DNA of 64,000 nucleotides, taken from UBA1479 sp040221095 (GTDB lineage: Bacteria > Pseudomonadota > Alphaproteobacteria > Rhodospirillales > Casp-alpha2). Position 1 is the first letter of the stretch. Each line of letters begins with the position of its first letter. The stretch is from contig JAVJVP010000003.1 of assembly GCA_040221095.1 (NCBI GenBank), forward strand, positions 434,001 to 498,000. The letters run 5' to 3'. Both the position numbers and the translations under genes were made by a program. Under the pieces are notes generated by a model, which saw nothing but the letters and a program-made list of their open reading frames with translations, did no database searches and was not told the origin of the DNA. This document shows positions 15,890 through 23,832 of the stretch, piece by piece.

Positions 15890-17677
15890 TTATTCAAGGT
15901 ATTTGGCGATGTCCACGTCGTCGATCTGATAGGGCTCGAGGAACCGGTCGGCGTATTCCTGGAACACACCGGAGGTCAGGAACAGCTTGAACAGCTCGCC
16001 GTCGATATGCGCGTCCTTTTTCATGAACGACATGATCTTGATGCTGTCCGACAGTTTCTTGGGGTCCTTGTAGGGGCGGTCGGCGGCGGTCAGGGCCTCG
16101 AAGATGTCGGCGATGGCCATGATGCGCGCCGGCACGGACATCTCTTCCTCGGTCAGCTTGCGGGGATAGCCCGTGCCGTCCATCTTTTCGTGGTGGCCGC
16201 CCGCGTATTCCGGCACCCGCTTCAGGTGCTTGGGGAACGGCAGCTGTTCCAGCATGATGATGGTCTGCACGATGTGGTCGTTGATCTTGAAGCGCTCTTC
16301 CTCGGTCAGGGTGCCGCGGGCGATGCACAGGTTGTAGATTTCGCCGAAATTGTACTTGTGCTCGGGGATGTTCAGCTTGAACCCGAAGGGGTTATCGGGC
16401 TGGGCCGCGGGCTCCAGCGCGTCGCGGAAGACGACATGGTCGTCGCGGTCGGCCAGCAGGTATTCCTTGGCCGGCGCCGGCACGGGCGGCGTGCGGTCCT
16501 TGCGCTTGCGTTCCTCGAAGGACAGGCCCAGGCGGTCGTCGAGGGTGCGCGTCCACGGGGTCTTGGCGATCTCGCGGATGCGTTCCTGGGCCTCGGGCGC
16601 CATGAATTCGTCGCCGACGTTGGCCTTGGCGATGAATTCCCAGTCGGCATCGATCCTGGCCAGGGTTTCGTCCAATTCGGCCTTCAGTTCGTCCGGATCA
16701 CCCCGGCCCGCGAGCAGCGCCTTGTAGTACTCGATCTCGGCCTCGCGCTTGACCACCTCGAAGCGCATGCGCACCTCGTGGACGCGGTTGTAGATGGTTT
16801 CCAGCTTCACGGCCTTGTCGACGACGTATTCCGGCGTCGTGACCTTGCCGCAGTCGTGCAGCCACGCCCCGATGTGCAGTTCGTACCACTGCTCCTCGGT
16901 CAGGTCGAAATCCTTGAACGGCCCGTCCTTGTCGTCGCAGGCGGCCTTGGCCAGCATCTTGGTCAGTTCGGGCACGCGCTGGCAGTGGCCACCGGTATAG
17001 GGCGACTTGGCGTCGATCGCCGACGCGATCAGCTCGATGAAACTTTCCAACAGCTTGCGCTGACTTTCCAGCAGCTGCTGATTGTCGAGCGCGACGGCGG
17101 CCTGGGAGGCCAGGGCCTCGACCAGGGGCTGGATCTGTTTGGAGAATTCGATGACCGTGCCCGACGGGTCCGTGGCGTTGAGCAGCTGGATGACGCCGAT
17201 GATTTCGTCCTGGCTGTTCTTCAGGGGCACGGTCAGGAACGACTTGGACCGGTAGCCGGTGCCCTCGTCGAATTTTTTGGTGCCGGAAAAGTCGAAATTC
17301 TCGGCCTCGTAGGCGTCCTTAATGTTGATCGATTCGCCGGTCAGGGCGCAGTAGCTGGCGATGTTTTTCTGGTTCGGCTGGCCCGTTTCCGGGTCGAACA
17401 GGCGGATCGGCGGAAAGGTGATGTCCTTGCCCGTGGTGCCGCCCAGCGCGATGTTGAGGGAATCGGTGCGCATGATCTCGAACTTCAGCGCGTCCTCGTC
17501 GGTCTTGATGTACAGGGTCCCGCCGTCGGCCGCGGTCAGGTCCTTGGCCTCCAAAAGAATCTTTTCCATCAAGCGGTTAATGTCGCGTTCGGCGGACAGG
17601 GCGATGCCGATGTCGATCAGGCGCTGAAAATTCTTCAGCGCCGGGTCGTTCTGCGCAGTCATCGCGTCACCGGACAT
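15890..17677 (-). CDS. GAF + HD-GYP cyclic-di-GMP phosphodiesterase-like protein
   Basis: A 595-residue cytoplasmic signalling protein. A GAF sensor domain spans about 15-200. The HD-GYP domain starts near 210 with H-D-C-G-K at 274-278 and has the full H-H-E-K-M-D-G-T-G-Y-P signature at 495-505, so cyclic-di-GMP hydrolysis is plausible. Between the HD motif and the following G-T-L-T-E-E-E-R helix (about 455) lies an insertion of roughly 150 residues, charged and partly helical, where ordinary HD-GYP domains have a short loop. The ATG at 17677 is used; a second ATG five codons on (MTAQ) is equally possible. Confidence 0.88.
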   Translation of the reverse strand: MSGDAMTAQNDPALKNFQRLIDIGIALSAERDINRLMEKILLEAKDLTAADGGTLYIKTDEDALKFEIMRTDSLNIALGGTTGKDITFPPIRLFDPETGQPNQKNIASYCALTGESINIKDAYEAENFDFSGTKKFDEGTGYRSKSFLTVPLKNSQDEIIGVIQLLNATDPSGTVIEFSKQIQPLVEALASQAAVALDNQQLLESQRKLLESFIELIASAIDAKSPYTGGHCQRVPELTKMLAKAACDDKDGPFKDFDLTEEQWYELHIGAWLHDCGKVTTPEYVVDKAVKLETIYNRVHEVRMRFEVVKREAEIEYYKALLAGRGDPDELKAELDETLARIDADWEFIAKANVGDEFMAPEAQERIREIAKTPWTRTLDDRLGLSFEERKRKDRTPPVPAPAKEYLLADRDDHVVFRDALEPAAQPDNPFGFKLNIPEHKYNFGEIYNLCIARGTLTEEERFKINDHIVQTIIMLEQLPFPKHLKRVPEYAGGHHEKMDGTGYPRKLTEEEMSVPARIMAIADIFEALTAADRPYKDPKKLSDSIKIMSFMKKDAHIDGELFKLFLTSGVFQEYADRFLEPYQIDDVDIAKYLE

Positions 17678-17934
17678 GTTTCACCAATGAGGTCTTCACT
17701 TCCCACCGAGCCTTGGAAATTTTCCGGCCTCTCCAACCGGGCATCCCTCGAAATCCTAATCCGCCGGTGTTTATAGGGAGTTAATGTCATTTACCGGCGC
17801 CGGAAAGGGTATCCGCCTTTGCCCCCCGTGACAACTGAACGCGGTTTGGCGGCGACTGCTCAAGCAAGCTAGCCTGCATTTCTTACCACATGGCCGTCTA
17901 GCGCCGTTCTCTACTGAACCGCGGAAGGGCTGGC

Positions 17935-17944
17935 AGCGATGCAT
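17935..17944. repeat. Direct repeat AGCGATGCAT, left copy
   Basis: This 10-base sequence recurs exactly at 19444-19453 in the same orientation, so the two copies bracket the low-GC gene. It could be a target-site duplication or short attachment-like site, or a chance match. Confidence 0.4.
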
Positions 17945-17947
17945 TAC

Positions 17948-19402
17948 TTATTTTAAAAAGAGGTCGGGACTATCGTCACCAAGATGTTCTGCTGCTTGTC
18001 CCAAGCAGGACACTAGGCAATTACGAGCGAGCCATTCGGCAAGTCCACGTTTCTCCGACCAATCGTGCCCCAATTTGTCTCCCCAAATGTGTTTTCCGTT
18101 CTGTATTGGGCCATGAATGAAGCGAACGCGGCCTTCGCCGTATATTTGGTCGATGACCTCTTTTACTGTGAATCCATCTCGATGGATGATCGCACCTTCA
18201 TCAATTTCAAGGCGTGCGCGGATCAGGTTGCAAATGGATTTTCGCCCGCCCCCACTAGCGAGGATGTCCATGCAAGATGCGAAACTGACAATTGCCTTAA
18301 GCCCAAATATTTCGCGGCACCCATCGTGAAACCACAGCATTGCCTGCGTGATGATGCTCTGAAGTTTCGGCCTGTTATGTGGGCCAATTGGATCGAGTAG
18401 CCACTCAATGGCCTCTCCTGCAGTTGTGAAGTTGGCATTGAATTTTTGTAAGTGACTTTCTAATTCGCCGCGTTCAACCCAAGGGGCGTGTGGCATGTTG
18501 GATGTTGACCCCCCACCGAGAATTATCCCATCTGCAGTAAACGAAAGTAGTGTTTGATTTCGCATCTCTCTATCGAATCGTAAGTTAAGACCATTCAAAG
18601 CGGCTGAAGGTTTTTCCCAATTCAGCGAAATGGTCGTTAACGCGAGTCGCGCCGCTAGTAGTGCTTTATCCTCTCCCGCCTTGTCTCCAAGGCCGGAAAC
18701 TTTGACGCTGCATACATATGGGCATTTTCCGATAGCCTCCAAAACACTCTGCTCAAAAACGCTGTCGGCAGAGGGTTTCCGGGTTCTCAGTTTTTGACCC
18801 TGCCATGCGCGAATTATCCGCCGTTTCATTATCTTCGAAATCGCCCCATCGGCGATATTGTGGCCAAATCGCTCTATCCGACCTCCAGAGCCGATGCGTG
18901 CTGACCGACCGTCCGATGCCTTCCGGTCGAGCCAAATCGGGCGAGGTTCGAAGCGGACGGGCCCGATCGCAAATGGTGCAACATCATCAAAGCTGAAAAG
19001 GGTGCAGCCAAAGGCATACTCTCGTTGGCCCCTGGTCGATATCCAAGTCGTGTCTCGATCTATTGCCGTGTCAACGTCGTTAAGAACGGAATCAACATTC
19101 TTACTGATATCGTCAGCGAGATCGATTTTGACCAGAGCAAGACCGAAAGCAGCTCGAACCAGTTTTCTAAATTCGCTGACGGAAAAGTGGGTTTTTAATG
19201 AAGTGTTGGTGTTCATTTTTTGGCGAGCAAAATCAGCGATGAGTTTATCGATTTCTTCGGAAACAATAATTTGTCGGCCATTACCTATGCCAATCATCCT
19301 AGGAAGATAAACTTTACTGTTTCCGCTGCGAGCGGGCTGCGGAGATTGCTGAAGCTGAATAAGCGCCCTAATTATATCTTCTATAAATTTTCTGGGTTCC
19401 AC
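17948..19402 (-). CDS. HEPN-like protein of unknown function in a low-GC island
   Basis: A 484-residue soluble protein I cannot assign to a named family. The C-terminal 130 residues look like an ApeA-type HEPN domain: a helix with M-L-W-F-H-D-G, an I-D-Q-I-Y-G-E-G-R-V-R-F-I-H-G segment holding an RX4H motif (Arg425 to His430), then a long helix with W-L-A-R-N-C-L-V-S-C-L. HEPN proteins of this kind are often RNases in abortive-infection or toxin systems. The N-terminal 300 residues show no known motif. Codon use is unlike that of all neighbours. No partner antitoxin gene is visible on either side. The HEPN reading is inference from pattern, not a confirmed match. Confidence 0.7.
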   Translation of the reverse strand: MEPRKFIEDIIRALIQLQQSPQPARSGNSKVYLPRMIGIGNGRQIIVSEEIDKLIADFARQKMNTNTSLKTHFSVSEFRKLVRAAFGLALVKIDLADDISKNVDSVLNDVDTAIDRDTTWISTRGQREYAFGCTLFSFDDVAPFAIGPVRFEPRPIWLDRKASDGRSARIGSGGRIERFGHNIADGAISKIMKRRIIRAWQGQKLRTRKPSADSVFEQSVLEAIGKCPYVCSVKVSGLGDKAGEDKALLAARLALTTISLNWEKPSAALNGLNLRFDREMRNQTLLSFTADGIILGGGSTSNMPHAPWVERGELESHLQKFNANFTTAGEAIEWLLDPIGPHNRPKLQSIITQAMLWFHDGCREIFGLKAIVSFASCMDILASGGGRKSICNLIRARLEIDEGAIIHRDGFTVKEVIDQIYGEGRVRFIHGPIQNGKHIWGDKLGHDWSEKRGLAEWLARNCLVSCLGQAAEHLGDDSPDLFLK

Positions 19403-19443
19403 ATGCCGTCTCCTGTGGCTGGAATGTTATTCAACAGATATCG

Positions 19444-19453
19444 AGCGATGCAT
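19444..19453. repeat. Direct repeat AGCGATGCAT, right copy
   Basis: Right-hand partner of the copy at 17935-17944. It lies 41 bases upstream of the start codon of the HEPN-like gene, within the promoter-side spacer. The bases immediately outside both copies differ. Confidence 0.4.
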
Positions 19454-19653
19454 CAAAAGATCATTGTTCGTTAGGCCCCGCGAAGAAACAAGCCCGGTGC
19501 TGTTATGAACAGAACCATCTTTGGTACTTCAGCCCTTCGGGTGTGGGTGCGGCGAGAAATGCGTGCCGGGCATTTTCGCCTTTTGCCCCCTTGTTTCAGC
19601 GGCTAACGTCGGCGCGCGCCGGACAACCTGCCCCGGCGGCCAGGAAACCGCAC

Positions 19654-21180
19654 ATGGCCTATGCCTCGCTCAGGGATTTCATCTTCAACCGGCTGGAGCC
19701 GGCGGGCCGCCTCGTGCGCGTCACCGAACCCGTCACGCCGGAACTGGAGATGACGGAAATCCAGACCCGCCTGATCGCAGAGGGCGGCCCGGCCGTGCTG
19801 TTCGAGAATGTCGTGGGTCGGGACGGCAAGGCGTTCGGCATGCCGGTCCTGGTCAACCTGTTCGGCACGGTGGAACGGGTCGCCTGGGGCATGGAGCGGG
19901 AGCCGGCGGAACTGCGCGAGGTCGGTGAGACACTGGCCTTCCTGCGTCAGCCGGAGCCGCCGGAAAACCTGCGCCAGGCCATGGACATGCTGCCGCTGCT
20001 GAAAACCATGGTCGCCATGAAGCCGAAGACGGTGAAATCGGCGCCCTGCCAGGAAATCGTGCTCAAGGGGGATGACATCGACCTTGCGGCCCTGCCGATC
20101 CAGACCTGCTGGCCCGGCGAGCCGGCGCCGCTGATCACCTGGCCGCTGGTCGTGACCCAGGGGCCCCAGGCGGGGCAGAAGGGCGGCGACAAGCGCGACG
20201 GTTTCAACCTGGGCATCTACCGCATGCAGGTGACGGGCCGGAACACCACCCTGATGCGCTGGCTCAAGCATCGGGGCGGGGCCCAGCACCATGCCCGCTG
20301 GAAGGACAGCCGGCCCGAGCCCCTGCCCGCCGCCGCCGTCATCGGAGCCGACCCGGGCACCATCCTGGCCGCCGTGACGCCCGTGCCGGACACCCTGTCG
20401 GAATACCAGTTCGCCGGCATGCTGCGCGGCAAGCGGGTCGATCTGGTCGACTGCAAGACCGTGCCCCTGAAGGTGCCGGCCGAGGCCGAGATCGTCATCG
20501 AAGGCCATGTCTCGCTGGAAGATTACAGCGACGAGGGACCCTACGGCGACCACACGGGCTACTACAATTCGGTCGAGCCGTTCCCCGTGTTCACGGTCTC
20601 GGCCATCACCATGCGCCGCGACCCGATCTATCTTTCGACCTATACCGGCCGCCCGCCGGACGAACCGTCGGTCCTGGGCGAAGGGTTGAACGAGGTCTTC
20701 GTGCCCCTGTTCCGCCAGCAGTTCCCGGAAGTGGTCGATTTCTGGCTGCCGCCCGAAGCCTGTTCCTACCGCGTCGCCGTGGTCTCCATGAAGAAGGCCT
20801 ACGCCGGCCATGCCAAGCGCATCATGATGGGCGTGTGGTCCTACCTGCGTCAGTTCACCTATACCAAGTTCGTCATCGTGGTCGACGAAGACATCAACGC
20901 GCGGGACTGGAACGACGTGATCTGGGCGATCTCGACCAACGTCGATCCCGCCCGCGACGTGACGATGATCGAAAACACGCCCATCGATTACCTGGACTTC
21001 GCCTCGCCGGAACCCGGCCTGGGCAGCAAGATGGGGATCGACGCGACGGCCAAGATGGGGGCGGAAACGCACCGGGAATGGGGCCGCAAGATTCGCATGT
21101 CGGACGACGTGATCGACGAAGTCACCCGCAAGTGGGCCGCTTACGGCCTGCCGGGATCGGGCAGGCCGATCTGGAAATAG
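19654..21180 (+). CDS. ubiD: UbiD family prenylated-FMN decarboxylase
   Basis: A 508-residue member of the UbiD family, which uses prenylated FMN to decarboxylate aromatic or alpha,beta-unsaturated acids. The three catalytic positions line up: Arg190 (N-L-G-I-Y-R-M-Q), Glu289 (L-E-D-Y-S) and Glu294 (D-E-G-P-Y-G-D-H-T-G-Y-Y). Length and motifs fit the ubiquinone enzyme that decarboxylates 3-polyprenyl-4-hydroxybenzoate, and ubiA lies 2.6 kb away, but the flavin prenyltransferase UbiX is not in the window. The ATG at 19654 is chosen because the frame upstream reads into low-GC island sequence without family similarity. Confidence 0.88.
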   Translation: MAYASLRDFIFNRLEPAGRLVRVTEPVTPELEMTEIQTRLIAEGGPAVLFENVVGRDGKAFGMPVLVNLFGTVERVAWGMEREPAELREVGETLAFLRQPEPPENLRQAMDMLPLLKTMVAMKPKTVKSAPCQEIVLKGDDIDLAALPIQTCWPGEPAPLITWPLVVTQGPQAGQKGGDKRDGFNLGIYRMQVTGRNTTLMRWLKHRGGAQHHARWKDSRPEPLPAAAVIGADPGTILAAVTPVPDTLSEYQFAGMLRGKRVDLVDCKTVPLKVPAEAEIVIEGHVSLEDYSDEGPYGDHTGYYNSVEPFPVFTVSAITMRRDPIYLSTYTGRPPDEPSVLGEGLNEVFVPLFRQQFPEVVDFWLPPEACSYRVAVVSMKKAYAGHAKRIMMGVWSYLRQFTYTKFVIVVDEDINARDWNDVIWAISTNVDPARDVTMIENTPIDYLDFASPEPGLGSKMGIDATAKMGAETHREWGRKIRMSDDVIDEVTRKWAAYGLPGSGRPIWK

Positions 21181-21183
21181 ACC

Positions 21184-22044
21184 TCAGCAGGCGTCGGCGT
21201 AGCTGAAATACATGTCCCGCGTTTCCTGAAACACGGGGCCCCGGGGCAGGGCGCGGCCGTCCAACTGCGTGCAGGGCACGACCTTGGAATAGTTGCCGGT
21301 GGCGAACAGCTCGTCGGCCTCGGTCAGGTCGTCATAGGTGATCTGGCGCTCCACGACCTCGACCCCGGCCGCGCGCAGAAGCTCGATCACCCGCTGGCGG
21401 GTGATGCCGTTGAGGAAAGTGCCGTTGGTCGCCGGCGTGTGCACGACGCCGTCCTTCACCATGAACAGGTTGGCCGACGAAAACTCGGCCACGTCGCCGT
21501 CCGGGTCCAGCATCACGCCGGTGTCGAAGCCGCGCTGGTTGGCGTCGGCCACGGCGCGCGACACGTTGGGATACAGGCAGGCGGCCTTGGCCTCGGTCGG
21601 CGCCATGTCGGCGGCCGGGCGGCGGAACGGCGACAGGCAGGCCTTGAAGCCGGTCGGCGCGGGCAGGGCGGCCTCTTCCACTGTCAGCACGAAATGGGTC
21701 GATGCCGGGTCGGGCACGACGAAGCCGCCCGAGGCATAGAACAGCGGGCAGATGTACAGTTGCGCGTCGTCGGGAAACTGCTGGATGCCTTCGTGGGACA
21801 GTTCGACGATGTCTTCCGTCGTCACGTCCGGCGCCATGCCCATGATGCGGGCCGACCGGATGGCGCGGGCGCAATGGGCTTCCAGGTCGGGGGCCTTGCC
21901 GGCCATCGACCGGGCCCCGTCGAACACCGCCGAGCCCAGCCACATGGCGTGATCGGTCGCCTTGGCGACGGCGGGCTCCTCTGTATGCCATTCGCCGTCG
22001 ATCCAACTGACGGCGTTGCCGCCCCTGCTTTGTCCGTATTTCAT
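21184..22044 (-). CDS. Class IV aminotransferase, branched-chain type
   Basis: A 286-residue PLP enzyme of the branched-chain/D-amino-acid aminotransferase fold. The PLP lysine is Lys153 (T-E-A-K-A-A-C-L-Y-P-N), and A-E-F-S-S-A-N-L-F and F-L-N-G-I-T-R-Q contact the cofactor phosphate. Annotators would call it IlvE, but this short form with the A-T-G-N-Y-S-K-V end resembles a frequent alphaproteobacterial paralogue, so leucine/isoleucine/valine specificity is not assured. It meets ubiD tail to tail with a three-base gap. Confidence 0.88.
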   Translation of the reverse strand: MKYGQSRGGNAVSWIDGEWHTEEPAVAKATDHAMWLGSAVFDGARSMAGKAPDLEAHCARAIRSARIMGMAPDVTTEDIVELSHEGIQQFPDDAQLYICPLFYASGGFVVPDPASTHFVLTVEEAALPAPTGFKACLSPFRRPAADMAPTEAKAACLYPNVSRAVADANQRGFDTGVMLDPDGDVAEFSSANLFMVKDGVVHTPATNGTFLNGITRQRVIELLRAAGVEVVERQITYDDLTEADELFATGNYSKVVPCTQLDGRALPRGPVFQETRDMYFSYADAC

Positions 22045-22202
22045 GGCATCGGCCTTTCAAAACTCCCAAAGCCAGCGCCACTCTCTTCGCACATGCAGCA
22101 TAACCGCTGGAGGCGGAAACGCCAAGCGCAGGGAAAAACGCGGGGAATTTAGAGGTTTGACGCGCCGTTTTGATGGGCGGCGGGGATGTTATCCCCGCAG
22201 GG

Positions 22203-22835
22203 CTACTGGCTGGCCCAGACCACGCGGGAAATCCACTCGACCTGACTCAATTCCAGGGAACGGTCCTCGTGCGCCGTGTTCAGGGATTGCAGGTCGATGT
22301 GGCGCGCCGTGCGGCGGATCAGCACCTTGGCCATGACCTCGCCCTCCGTAGTCTTGACCACGACGCGGTCGCCGCGCCGGACCGAGGCATGGGGGGCGAC
22401 GATGATGGTGTCGCCGTCGCGGAACACGGGTTCCATGCTGTCGCCGTTGATTTCCAGGGCGAAGGCGTTGGGATCGTTCAGGCCGGGGAAGGGGATTTCG
22501 TCCCAGCCGCCGCCCACGGGATAGCCGGCGTCGTCGAAAAATCCGGAATTCCCCGCCTGGGCGAAGCCGATCAGCGGCACGTTGCGGTAGACGCCGCCGC
22601 CTTCCGTCTCGTCCACGTAGGACACCCATTCTGACAGGCTGGCCCCTGTCGCCGACAGAATCTTGGCGACGCTTTCCGTCGACGGCCAGCGCAGCTTGCC
22701 GTCGCGCGTCGTGCGCTTGCTTTTGTTGAAGGTGGTCGGATCGAGGCCGGCCTTGCGGGCAAGGCCCGAGGTCGACAGCCCATGTTCGCGGGCCAGCCGG
22801 TCAACCGCATGCCAGACGCTTGAATGTCGCAACAT
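22203..22835 (-). CDS. LexA/CI-like repressor with S24 self-cleavage domain
   Basis: A 210-residue regulator with an N-terminal helix-turn-helix (about 10-60: L-S-T-S-G-L-A-R-K-A-G-L-D) and a C-terminal S24 domain. The scissile Ala-Gly is visible at 94-95 (A-Q-A-G-N-S-G), close to that of lambda CI, and the catalytic pair is Ser133 (G-D-S-M) and Lys170 (V-M-A-K-V-L). So it should cleave itself when activated RecA is present. The DNA-binding half is not the winged helix of LexA, so it is a separate repressor. It is divergent from the two-gene operon at 23066-23832; the 230-base spacer holds an SOS-type box. Confidence 0.87.
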   Translation of the reverse strand: MLRHSSVWHAVDRLAREHGLSTSGLARKAGLDPTTFNKSKRTTRDGKLRWPSTESVAKILSATGASLSEWVSYVDETEGGGVYRNVPLIGFAQAGNSGFFDDAGYPVGGGWDEIPFPGLNDPNAFALEINGDSMEPVFRDGDTIIVAPHASVRRGDRVVVKTTEGEVMAKVLIRRTARHIDLQSLNTAHEDRSLELSQVEWISRVVWASQ

Positions 22836-22981
22836 GGGAACATTGTCTTACAAATGGCGGATAATTTCCATAGGGAATCGTCGGGGCGGAGGCGGGCGTC
22901 CTTCTCCGGGCGGTCCCGGAGGCGGACCATCCGTCGCGTTTGGCTTCATGGGATAATTAGGAAAAAGAACCTGAAAAATCG

Positions 22982-23010
22982 TTGACATGGGAATTTTGGG
23001 TAGGTTATCT
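22982..23010 (+). promoter_or_regulatory. Sigma70-like promoter of the unknown two-gene operon
   Basis: A perfect TTGACA (22982-22987) and TTATCT (23005-23010) are separated by 17 bases in an AT-rich patch. Predicted transcription start is about 23017, directly on the SOS-type box and about 50 bases before the GTG of the first gene. Confidence 0.6.
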
Positions 23011-23016
23011 GTATTT

Positions 23017-23031
23017 GTTCTTGAAATGTTC
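23017..23031. promoter_or_regulatory. GTTC-N7-GTTC SOS (LexA) box
   Basis: The sequence GTTC TTGAAAT GTTC matches the direct-repeat LexA operator described in alphaproteobacteria. It sits just past the -10 element, where a bound repressor would block initiation. A third near-repeat (TTGTTTC) follows. Which repressor binds, LexA or the adjacent S24 protein, is not shown by the sequence. Confidence 0.6.
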
Positions 23032-23065
23032 TTATTTGTTTCAGGCAGCAGGGAGGCCGGATTCC

Positions 23066-23428
23066 GTGAAACGCAAACGCTATTTCCCGCGCCCGCAGCC
23101 CGCCGGGGCGACCCGTCCCTTCGATACGGCGGAAGAGGCCTGGTTCTGGTTCATGCGCGCCCATCGGGCGCAGCGCGACGGCCGGAGGTTCGAGGCCGGC
23201 GGCGGCATGGCCCGCCCGTGCGAGGCCGACGACGTTTATCTCGCCGCCCTGTCCCTGGTGCGGGCGGGGGTGCTCAAGGTACTGCACCTGCGCACCTTGT
23301 TGGAATTCGGCGCCCGCGACCGTCCTCCCGACGCCCGCCTGCGTGACGAGGCCTGGCCCGCCCGCCTGTGGGACGAGGCCCTCGACCGCATGACGACGGT
23401 GCTGCGGCGCAAGGGCATCCTGGCATGA
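23066..23428 (+). CDS. Unknown protein, first gene of SOS-box operon
   Basis: A 120-residue basic, Arg- and Trp-rich protein I cannot assign. It has an A-W-F-W-F-M-R-A-H-R-A-Q-R-D-G block and a helical C-terminal half with L-W-D-E-A-L-D-R-M. The start is GTG at 23066, supported by GGGAGG nine bases upstream; a frame-open ATG at 22982 overlaps the promoter and was rejected. Its stop overlaps the start of the next gene (ATGA), so the two are translationally coupled. Control by the GTTC-N7-GTTC box points to a DNA-damage or prophage-derived role, but no phage genes surround it. Confidence 0.72.
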   Translation: MKRKRYFPRPQPAGATRPFDTAEEAWFWFMRAHRAQRDGRRFEAGGGMARPCEADDVYLAALSLVRAGVLKVLHLRTLLEFGARDRPPDARLRDEAWPARLWDEALDRMTTVLRRKGILA

Positions 23429-23832
23429 GCGACGACAGGGCCCTGGCCGGGCCGGACCTGGCCGTGGTCGCCTTCACCGGGCGGGCGACCCTGCCCTGGC
23501 TGCGCCTGCTGAAACCCGGGTTCCGCCATTGCTTCGTGCTGCTGCGCACGCGGGGCAACTGGCTCTATTACGACCCCATGGCCCATTACACCTTCGCCAC
23601 GGCCATGGGCGCCTATCCGCTGCTGGGTCTGTTGCGGGTGTTCCGCCGCCGGGGCTGCCGGCTGCGTCTGGTGCGGCCCGTGGTGCCGCCGCCCCGCGCC
23701 CTGGCGTGGCGGCCCTATACCTGTGTCGAGGCGGTCAAGCGGGTGCTCGGCCTGCGGGAACCCTGGGTGCTGACCCCCTGGCAGCTCTACCGCTGTCTCA
23801 GCCGGCGCCACCCAGAAGCCGTCCGGCGATGA
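23425..23832 (+). CDS. Unknown protein with His/Cys pattern, second gene of SOS-box operon
   Basis: A 135-residue protein of unknown family. Conserved-looking polar positions are His35-Cys36 in F-R-H-C-F-V-L-L, Asp50 and His54 in Y-Y-D-P-M-A-H-Y, and Cys100 in Y-T-C-V-E-A-V-K. A His-containing strand before a Cys at the start of a helix is the order found in permuted papain-like (NlpC/P60, LRAT/YiiX) enzymes, so a cysteine hydrolase is a reasonable guess but unproven. The ATG overlaps the upstream stop. Its 3' end overlaps ubiA by 35 bases in the opposite direction. Confidence 0.72.
   Translation: MSDDRALAGPDLAVVAFTGRATLPWLRLLKPGFRHCFVLLRTRGNWLYYDPMAHYTFATAMGAYPLLGLLRVFRRRGCRLRLVRPVVPPPRALAWRPYTCVEAVKRVLGLREPWVLTPWQLYRCLSRRHPEAVRR

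Larger units (their letters stand above)
17800..19520. other. Low-GC single-gene island
   Basis: Between the HD-GYP gene and ubiD the base composition drops from about two-thirds GC to roughly half, with frequent AT-rich codons, and recovers near 19520. The segment holds one gene (17948-19402) and no transposase, integrase or tRNA. The gene is flanked by an exact 10-base direct repeat, AGCGATGCAT, at 17935-17944 and 19444-19453. Composition shift plus flanking repeat suggest recent acquisition. Edges are estimated by eye. Confidence 0.6.

Noticed and set aside
17800..19520. Insertion sequence
   Set aside because: No transposase motifs (DDE or HUH) and no terminal inverted repeats were found, only a short direct repeat.
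19403..19653. tRNA or other structured RNA next to the island
   Set aside because: No cloverleaf, TTC-loop or CCA-type end could be traced on either strand, so the island is not linked to a tRNA here.
22203..23832. Prophage or prophage remnant
   Set aside because: The repressor and SOS box are phage-like, but no integrase, capsid, terminase, tail or att sites are found, and housekeeping genes follow on both sides.
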